A DNA stretch of 46,212 nucleotides from UBA932 sp031548545. Its GTDB lineage: Bacteria; Bacteroidota; Bacteroidia; Bacteroidales; UBA932. Positions 41,395-46,212 of the stretch are shown in pieces (the first letter of the stretch is position 1; each line of letters starts with the position of its first letter). Both the position numbers and the translations under genes were made by a program. The notes below the pieces were generated by a model. The model searched no databases and was not told where the DNA came from. It was given only the letters and a program-made list of their open reading frames with translations. The stretch lies in the NCBI GenBank assembly GCA_031548545.1, contig JAVBQY010000036.1, positions 1 to 46,212 of the forward strand, read 5' to 3'.

Positions 41395-42168
41395 TTAAGA
41401 AAGCTGTAATTCCAAGGTGACAGGACAGTGGTCCGAGTGTACCACCCGGTCTAAAATATCGGCGTTTTTCAATGCCGGGCGGAGGTTCTCCGTCACTAAA
41501 AAATAATCTATGCGCCAGCCCATATTCCTGGGCCGGGCGCCCGAGCGGTAACTCCACCAGCTGTAGCGTTCGCCCTCCCGGCAAAACTCCCGGAAGCTGT
41601 CCACATAACCCAGGCCCACGAACTCATCAAACCAGGCGCGCTCTTCGGGTAAAAAGCCCGACATGGTTTCGTGCTTCTCCGGATGATTGATATCTATGGG
41701 TTTATGGCAGATATTAAAATCTCCGCAGAGGATCAGCTCCGGGCGTTCCTTGCGCAGCGCCTCTACATAACGGGTGAAATCCTTGAGGTACTCCATCTTG
41801 AACGCCTGCCGGTGATCGCCCATGGTACCTGAGGGGAAATAAGAACAAATCAGGGTCTTTGCGCCGAAGTCCGCACGGATCAAACGGCCTTCATTGTCAT
41901 AGTCGGTGATTCCCAGTCCGTACACCACCTTGTCCGGCTTTATTTTTGTAAAAATAGCCGTGCCGCTGTAGCCTTTTTTCTGGGCGGGATTCAGGTAGCA
42001 GTGGTAGCCCAGGTCCGTAAATACCTCCAACGGAATTTGCTCGGGCTGCGCCTTGATTTCCTGTATACAGATGATATCCGGATTTTCCTGCCGCAGCCAC
42101 TCGCCCAAACCCTTGGAAAGCGCCGATCGGATACCGTTCAGGTTATAAGAAATGATTTTGTTTATCAT
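41395..42168 (-). CDS. xth: Exodeoxyribonuclease III / AP endonuclease
   Basis: A 257-residue Mg2+-dependent DNA repair enzyme. It cuts 5' of abasic sites and removes 3' blocking groups. Motifs in order are ISYNLNGIRSALSKGLGEWL, DIICIQEIKAQPEQI with the metal-binding Glu, GYSGTAIFTKIKPD, ELILCGDFNICHKPIDI with the catalytic Asp/Asn, and RVVHSDHCPVTLEL with the Asp-His pair at the C-terminus. Length is standard. It begins an xth-HIT unit, and an AT-rich palindrome lies 54-72 bases upstream. Confidence 0.95.
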   Translation of the reverse strand: MINKIISYNLNGIRSALSKGLGEWLRQENPDIICIQEIKAQPEQIPLEVFTDLGYHCYLNPAQKKGYSGTAIFTKIKPDKVVYGLGITDYDNEGRLIRADFGAKTLICSYFPSGTMGDHRQAFKMEYLKDFTRYVEALRKERPELILCGDFNICHKPIDINHPEKHETMSGFLPEERAWFDEFVGLGYVDSFREFCREGERYSWWSYRSGARPRNMGWRIDYFLVTENLRPALKNADILDRVVHSDHCPVTLELQLS

Positions 42169-42221
42169 GCATTAATAATCAGTAGTTTAATAATATAAAT
42201 AACAATCGACTAATATTTTGT

Positions 42222-42240
42222 GATTTATAAGTTATAAATC
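42222..42240. repeat. 19-base AT-rich palindrome between nhaD and xth
   Basis: GATTTATAA (42222-42230), G, TTATAAATC (42232-42240) is a perfect 9+9 inverted repeat around one base. It lies after the nhaD stop and before xth. No T-run follows it, so it could be an operator of xth or a weak terminator of nhaD. Confidence 0.5.
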
Positions 42241-42244
42241 ATTC

Positions 42245-43612
42245 TTAATTCAAGAGAATAAACACAATAGCTCCTGCAATATAGCCGGAAAGCGCCAACA
42301 GGCTGAATTTTTTGAAATAATAGCCGAAGCTGATTTTTTCCATGCCCATGACCGTAACGCCGGCGGCAGAGCCGATGATCAGGATACTGCCTCCGGTCAC
42401 GGCGCAATAGGCCAGGAAGGTCCAGAAGAAACCGTCGGCCATATAGGCTCCGCTACCGGCTATGGGGTACATGCCAATCGTGCCGGCCACCAGCGCCACA
42501 TTGTCTAAGAACGAAGAACAGAGGCCGAGAATAAAACTGATCAGTGCGGGTTTTCCGATATACGTGTCTAAAAAAACAGACATATCACCCAGCTGCCCGG
42601 CGGTGCGCAGGGCGGCTACCGACATCAGGATGCCGAGGAAAAAAAGGATGGTCGGCATATCAATACGCGAGAAGGTGCTGTTTACCCGCAGGTTGGCTAT
42701 GATTTCCGACCGTCTGCCGGTATACAGCAGATCCGTATAGATCCAGATCACCACCACTCCGGCAAGGACCACCATAAAGGGCGGGATCCCCAGCCAGGTT
42801 TGCAGGACCGGAACCATGACAAAGGATAACAAACCTATGATTAACAAGGTATAACGTATCCTACGGCTCAGACGCAACTTCTCTTCATCGGCGCCCGGGT
42901 CTACAATCATGGCGTTTTTAGGAAAACTGAACGTGAGCATAAACAAAGGCGCCAACAGCATGGCCAGGCTGGCCGGAAAGACGTGCAGCACCTGATGGGC
43001 GGCAGACACATTCCCGCCGGTCCATAGTAACAGGGTGGTTACATCCCCGATAGGCGACCAGGAACCGCCGGCATTGGCCGCTATAATCGTCATACCGGCA
43101 TAGATAAGCCGGTCCGCTTTCTCCTGTACGATCTTCCGCAGCATGGATACGATAATGATCACCGTAGCCAGATTACCCAGCAGCGCCGAGAGCACGAAGG
43201 TCAGGAACGCGATTACCCACAGGAATTTTCTTTTGTTCCGGGTGCCGAGCCAGGGGATGATCACCCCGAACCCCCCGTGCACGTCTATCAGGTCAATAAT
43301 CACCATAGACGCCATTACAAAGAAGAGGGTTTCCGACACGTCGCCCAGGTGCTGCATGATCGCAGTCTCTACAAATTGAGCGCAGCGTTCGGCAAAAGGC
43401 AGGCTGGCGAATTCCGGGAATTTGGCGGTGAGCGTGTCCATCAGCTCTTTGGGATGGGCCATGAAAATGCCTACCGTATCAAAGAGCAGCAATCCCCATA
43501 AAGACACACACATCAGCAGCGCTATCGCCGCTTTATTGATCCTGAGCTTTTCTTCAAAAGCAATGGCTATAATTCCCACCAAGAAAATAATGGGCATCAA
43601 TACGTAAATCAT
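42245..43612 (-). CDS. nhaD: NhaD-type sodium:proton antiporter
   Basis: A 455-residue inner membrane protein of the NhaD/ArsB (IT) superfamily, which expels sodium in exchange for protons. It has about eleven helices. Typical segments are FVETAIMQHLGDVSETLFFVMASMVIIDLIDVHGGF near residue 85. ANAGGSWSPIGDVTTLLLWTGG (residues near 185) is the conserved re-entrant motif, and LGLCSSFLDNVALVAGTIGMYPI near 370 is the matching second half. It stands alone with its own -7 box. Confidence 0.92.
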   Translation of the reverse strand: MIYVLMPIIFLVGIIAIAFEEKLRINKAAIALLMCVSLWGLLLFDTVGIFMAHPKELMDTLTAKFPEFASLPFAERCAQFVETAIMQHLGDVSETLFFVMASMVIIDLIDVHGGFGVIIPWLGTRNKRKFLWVIAFLTFVLSALLGNLATVIIIVSMLRKIVQEKADRLIYAGMTIIAANAGGSWSPIGDVTTLLLWTGGNVSAAHQVLHVFPASLAMLLAPLFMLTFSFPKNAMIVDPGADEEKLRLSRRIRYTLLIIGLLSFVMVPVLQTWLGIPPFMVVLAGVVVIWIYTDLLYTGRRSEIIANLRVNSTFSRIDMPTILFFLGILMSVAALRTAGQLGDMSVFLDTYIGKPALISFILGLCSSFLDNVALVAGTIGMYPIAGSGAYMADGFFWTFLAYCAVTGGSILIIGSAAGVTVMGMEKISFGYYFKKFSLLALSGYIAGAIVFILLN

Positions 43613-43634
43613 AGGCTTAAGGGTATTTATAGTA

Positions 43635-43642
43635 CAAATGTA
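43635..43642 (-). promoter_or_regulatory. -7 box of nhaD
   Basis: Minus-strand TACATTTG, 22 bases upstream of ATG 43612, in the 38-base gap after uvrC. No -33 match is visible. Confidence 0.5.
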
Positions 43643-43650
43643 ACCAAAAA

Positions 43651-45456
43651 TTATATCTTCTTGAAATATTCGGCCAGGGCTGCCGCTACTTTTTTGCCCG
43701 CTACGGCTGCTAACTCTTCGGGCGCGGCCGCTTTGATCCGGGCCACGCTGCGGAATTTCGACAAGAGCTTATCCGCTGTCTTTTGCCCAACCCCTTCAAT
43801 ATTCGTTAATTCCGTAACAATCATGGCCGCCGAGCGCTTATTCCGGTGATGGGTGATCCCGAAGCGGTGGGCCTCATCACGCAACTGCATGAGCAGCTTT
43901 AAGGATGCTGAATTTTTGTCGAGGAACAAAGGCACCGGATCTCCGGGAAAATACAACTCTTCCATCCGTTCGGCCAGGCCGACGATGGCCATCTGCCCCT
44001 CAATGCCCAAGTGTTGCAGCGCTTCCAACGCAGCATTTAACTGCCCTTTTCCGCCGTCAATCACAATGAGTTGCGGCAAGGCCTGCCCCTCTTCCAGCAA
44101 CCGGCTGTAGCGGCGGGTAACCACCTCAATCATAGTCGCATAATCATCGGCCCCCACTACGGTCTTTACATTGAAATGGCGGTAATCTTTTTTGCTGGGC
44201 TTGGCGTTCCTGAACACCACGCAGGCGCTCACGGCGTTCGTACCCATGAGGTTGGAGTTGTCGAAGCACTCAATATGCACCGGCAGTTCCTGCAGGTTGA
44301 GGTCTTTTTTCACCGCATTGAGTATGCGCTCGGCATGGCGCTCCGGATTCGTCTTCTCCAACTGTTTCATCCGTTCGAGCTTGTACAACCTGCAATTGCG
44401 CCCGCTCAGCTCCAGCAACTTCACCTTATCACCCCGCTGCGGCACGGTATAATGGATATCCGGCAATTCCTGGTCCGGCAAAAAAGGTACGATCAACTCC
44501 CTGGACAGGCCGCCGAGCCGCTCATGCATCTCGGCAATGAAATAGCTTAACAGGGCTTCCTGCTCTTCTTCAATCCCCAATTTCAACTCTACCGTATGCG
44601 ATTGTACCACGGCGCCCTGCACCACCCGTAAGAAATTACAGAAAGCCTCATTCCCGTCGGGGATCAAGGCAAACACATCGACATTATTGATGGCTGGGTT
44701 AACAATCACCGACTTCGACTGGTAGCGTTTAAGCATCTCGATCCGGTTTTTGTACTGCTGCGCTTCTTCGAACTTGTATTCGCCGGCGGCTTTCATCATC
44801 TTGCCGCGCAGCAGTTCGGCCACCTCGCCGAGTTCACCCTTGATGATAGAGGTAATGGCGCTGATGTTCTCCCGGTATTCCTCCTCACTCTGCCTGCCTA
44901 CGCAGGGACCCTTGCAACGGCCGATATGGTACTCAAGGCAGACCTTGTATTTTTCTTTGGCTATGGCCTCGGGCGTGAGCGAGAGGTTGCAGGTCCGCAG
45001 CGGATACAATTGGCGGATCAGGTCCAGCAGCAAATGCATCATTACACCGGACGTGTAAGGCCCGAAATACCGCGAGCCGTCTTTGACCACCCGCCGGGTG
45101 GAAAACAAACGGGGGAAAGCCTCGTTCTTGATACAGATCCACGGAAAGGTCTTATCGTCTTTCAGCAACACATTATAGCGCGGCTGCAGCTCCTTGATCA
45201 GGTTGTTCTCCAGCAACAAGGCGTCGGCCTCCGAGGGTACAACCGTGTGCAGGATATTCGCTATCTTGCTGACCAGCACCCGGGTCTTGCCGTTCTCCTG
45301 GCTGCGCAGGGTGAAATACTGGGACACGCGCTTGCGCAGGTCCTTGGCCTTGCCCACATAAATCACCGTACCCTCACTGTTAAGAAAACGGTACACACCG
45401 GGCAGGTGAGGCAGCGCCGCTACCAGCGCCGGGATATGTGGGGCGACTTTCAGCAT
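43651..45456 (-). CDS. uvrC: UvrABC system protein C (excinuclease subunit C)
   Basis: A 601-residue nucleotide-excision repair nuclease that cuts both sides of a lesion marked by UvrA and UvrB. The N-terminal GIY-YIG nuclease is LPGVYRFLNSEGTVIYVGKAKDLRKRV at about 18-45. The cysteine cluster is KVCLEYHIGRCKGPCVGR near 170. The UVR helix is EEAQQYKNRIEMLKRYQ near 232. The RNase H-like domain includes HIECFDNSNLMGTNAVSA and LIVIDGGKGQLNAAL. The C-terminal helix-hairpin-helix is NIEGVGQKTADKLLSKF. It is intact and full length despite a reverse transcriptase fragment only 56 bases away. A -7 box sits 5 bases before the ATG. Confidence 0.97.
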   Translation of the reverse strand: MLKVAPHIPALVAALPHLPGVYRFLNSEGTVIYVGKAKDLRKRVSQYFTLRSQENGKTRVLVSKIANILHTVVPSEADALLLENNLIKELQPRYNVLLKDDKTFPWICIKNEAFPRLFSTRRVVKDGSRYFGPYTSGVMMHLLLDLIRQLYPLRTCNLSLTPEAIAKEKYKVCLEYHIGRCKGPCVGRQSEEEYRENISAITSIIKGELGEVAELLRGKMMKAAGEYKFEEAQQYKNRIEMLKRYQSKSVIVNPAINNVDVFALIPDGNEAFCNFLRVVQGAVVQSHTVELKLGIEEEQEALLSYFIAEMHERLGGLSRELIVPFLPDQELPDIHYTVPQRGDKVKLLELSGRNCRLYKLERMKQLEKTNPERHAERILNAVKKDLNLQELPVHIECFDNSNLMGTNAVSACVVFRNAKPSKKDYRHFNVKTVVGADDYATMIEVVTRRYSRLLEEGQALPQLIVIDGGKGQLNAALEALQHLGIEGQMAIVGLAERMEELYFPGDPVPLFLDKNSASLKLLMQLRDEAHRFGITHHRNKRSAAMIVTELTNIEGVGQKTADKLLSKFRSVARIKAAAPEELAAVAGKKVAAALAEYFKKI

Positions 45457-45461
45457 AAGCG

Positions 45462-45469
45462 CAAAGATA
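45462..45469 (-). promoter_or_regulatory. -7 box of uvrC
   Basis: Minus-strand TATCTTTG ends 5 bases before the uvrC ATG at 45456, so the transcript would start at or very near the initiation codon. Confidence 0.5.
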
Positions 45470-45512
45470 CGATTTTATTTAAGAGATAAAATCAAGACTG
45501 ACGCCGCGCCGG

Positions 45513-46212
45513 CTAAAAATCACGAACTCCACTAAAACAAGGGAAACTCGCAGCTGCGCTGCTCAGACAGCCCTTGTTTTTTAACGCGTCGCTTGTGATT
45601 TTCTTTACGCCACCCGGCGTAGGTCGGTCCCGGTGCACGTCTCTTGGCGGGGTCGGCTGTTTAAAGTGACGTGCGGTATTCGGCCTTGCATGCGCCTTCT
45701 CGTAACAGCAAACTAAACTGTGCACGCCCATAGCTTTCAGAGAGTCATTACTATAAGCGGTAGCCGTGGCGGAGCCGGTGAGCCACCAGCGGACCTGGGC
45801 GCGGATAAAGGCATCCAACTCCTCAAACTGCCCCCTTACGCTGCCGTGTTTGTAGTGATTCCCAAAACCGTCTATTAATCGGTTTATCCTTTTAATAAAG
45901 GCCCGCGTAGGCTTCCCGCGACTCCCCGCCACCTCCATCTGTAAGCGCGCCTTAAAAGCAGCCACCTTCTCCGGCGAAATTGTAGCATATCCACCGGCAA
46001 AACGCCAGCCGCAAAAACTCACGGCCTTTTCAGCAAACTTACCCGACAGGGTCTTTTTCTTGTTCCAGCGTAATCCGAGATCAGCGTGGAGCCGCGCATT
46101 CAAAAATTCCCAAACAGCCAACGCATCCGCCTCAGCGCGACACAGGACAAGCACGTCATCCATAAAGACAATACATTTCACATCAAACGCTTTCTTCAGG
46201 TCCAACCAGAGC
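45513..46212 (-). CDS. Reverse transcriptase (group II intron-like), C-terminal part, cut by window edge
   Basis: The minus-strand frame is open to the window edge; its first complete codons read LWLDLKKAFDVKCIVFMDDVLVL. FMDD is the RT active site (Y-x-DD type, with Phe for Tyr). After it come LGLRWNKKKTLSGKFAEKAVSFCGWRFAGG (RT motifs 6-7) and a thumb-like domain, FIKRINRLIDGFGNHYKHGS then FEELDAFIRAQVRWWL, as in group II intron maturases and related RTs. The last about 60 residues (from ARPNTARHFKQPTPPRD) look unlike a folded domain and run through strong inverted repeats, so the true protein may once have ended earlier. No HNH domain or intron domain V was found. Group II, CRISPR-type and diversity-generating RTs cannot be separated from this piece. 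Confidence 0.75.
   Translation of the reverse strand, partial: LWLDLKKAFDVKCIVFMDDVLVLCRAEADALAVWEFLNARLHADLGLRWNKKKTLSGKFAEKAVSFCGWRFAGGYATISPEKVAAFKARLQMEVAGSRGKPTRAFIKRINRLIDGFGNHYKHGSVRGQFEELDAFIRAQVRWWLTGSATATAYSNDSLKAMGVHSLVCCYEKAHARPNTARHFKQPTPPRDVHRDRPTPGGVKKITSDALKNKGCLSSAAASFPCFSGVRDF
45516..45602. repeat. Nested inverted repeats at the 3' end of the reverse transcriptase gene
   Basis: Outer arms AAAATCAC (45516-45523) and GTGATTTT (45595-45602), middle arms AAAACAAGGG (45534-45543) and CCCTTGTTTT (45571-45580), and inner arms GCAGC (45550-45554) and GCTGC (45558-45562), all perfect and nested. A T-run follows the middle arm on the plus strand. It may be the terminus of a mobile element, a terminator, or a structured RNA. 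Confidence 0.7.

Noticed and set aside
45513..46212. Diversity-generating retroelement or complete group II intron
   Set aside because: No template/variable repeat pair, target protein or intron domain V could be found in the visible part; only the RT C-terminus is supported.
1..46212. tRNA, rRNA and CRISPR arrays
   Set aside because: No T-loop-like GGTTCGAATCC contexts, rRNA segments or regularly spaced repeats with unique spacers were seen on either strand.

Overview
The window is a piece of a Bacteroidota chromosome, most likely of the order Bacteroidales. Two lines of evidence support this. First, genes are repeatedly preceded by the Bacteroidota -7 promoter box TAnnTTTG, at least 18 times, sometimes with a TTTG -33 box 19-21 bp upstream, and Shine-Dalgarno sequences are absent. 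Second, the gene families fit: a DUF2723 membrane protein, a TGS-fused nucleoside kinase, GIN-domain adhesin, SUI1/YciH, the DUF4271-hemD-rnpA block, and conjugation proteins resembling CTnDOT TraE-TraM. I cannot name a genus.

Left part (1-14.3 kb): the start of an exported protein cut by the window edge, a TPR lipoprotein with a C-terminal HTH, the Kdo transferase waaA, a TolC-type outer membrane protein, a sodium symporter, a TGS-type nucleoside kinase, an AlkZ/YcaQ-type winged-helix protein, the debris of a toxin-antitoxin pair, a GH88 unsaturated-uronyl hydrolase with a small exported partner, and a two-gene unit of a CPA2 antiporter and a fucose-isomerase-like protein.

Middle part (14.3-26.0 kb): an AT-richer two-gene cassette (AAA ATPase plus a DUF4276/TOPRIM-like protein) that looks like a split OLD/PARIS-type defence module. 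After it come acyl-CoA synthetase, a membrane protein, a MuiA-like protein, a bidirectional terminator, an MFS-thioesterase-mscL unit, a PnuC-family transporter, a MlaE/MlaF lipid ABC transporter pair and rlmN.

Conjugation island (26.0-32.3 kb): seven intact, tightly packed genes in the order traE, traF, traG, traI-like, traJ, traK, traM. They have a textbook promoter in front and an intrinsic terminator behind. No relaxase, coupling protein, TraN/VirB9, integrase or att repeat is visible. This partial but apparently expressed secretion apparatus sits between housekeeping genes and is the most interesting part of the window.

Right part (32.4-46.2 kb): an ECF sigma factor, a membrane anti-sigma candidate and a GIN adhesin form one unit. 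Then come the DUF2723 protein and divergent SUI1-DUF4271-hemD-rnpA. After rnpA a 32-bp unit copied from the 3' end of rnpA is repeated in tandem, and the last copy supplies the -33 box of a DUF4143 ATPase gene. xth-HIT, nhaD and uvrC follow. At the right edge lies the C-terminal part of a group-II-like reverse transcriptase that ends in nested inverted repeats just upstream of uvrC.
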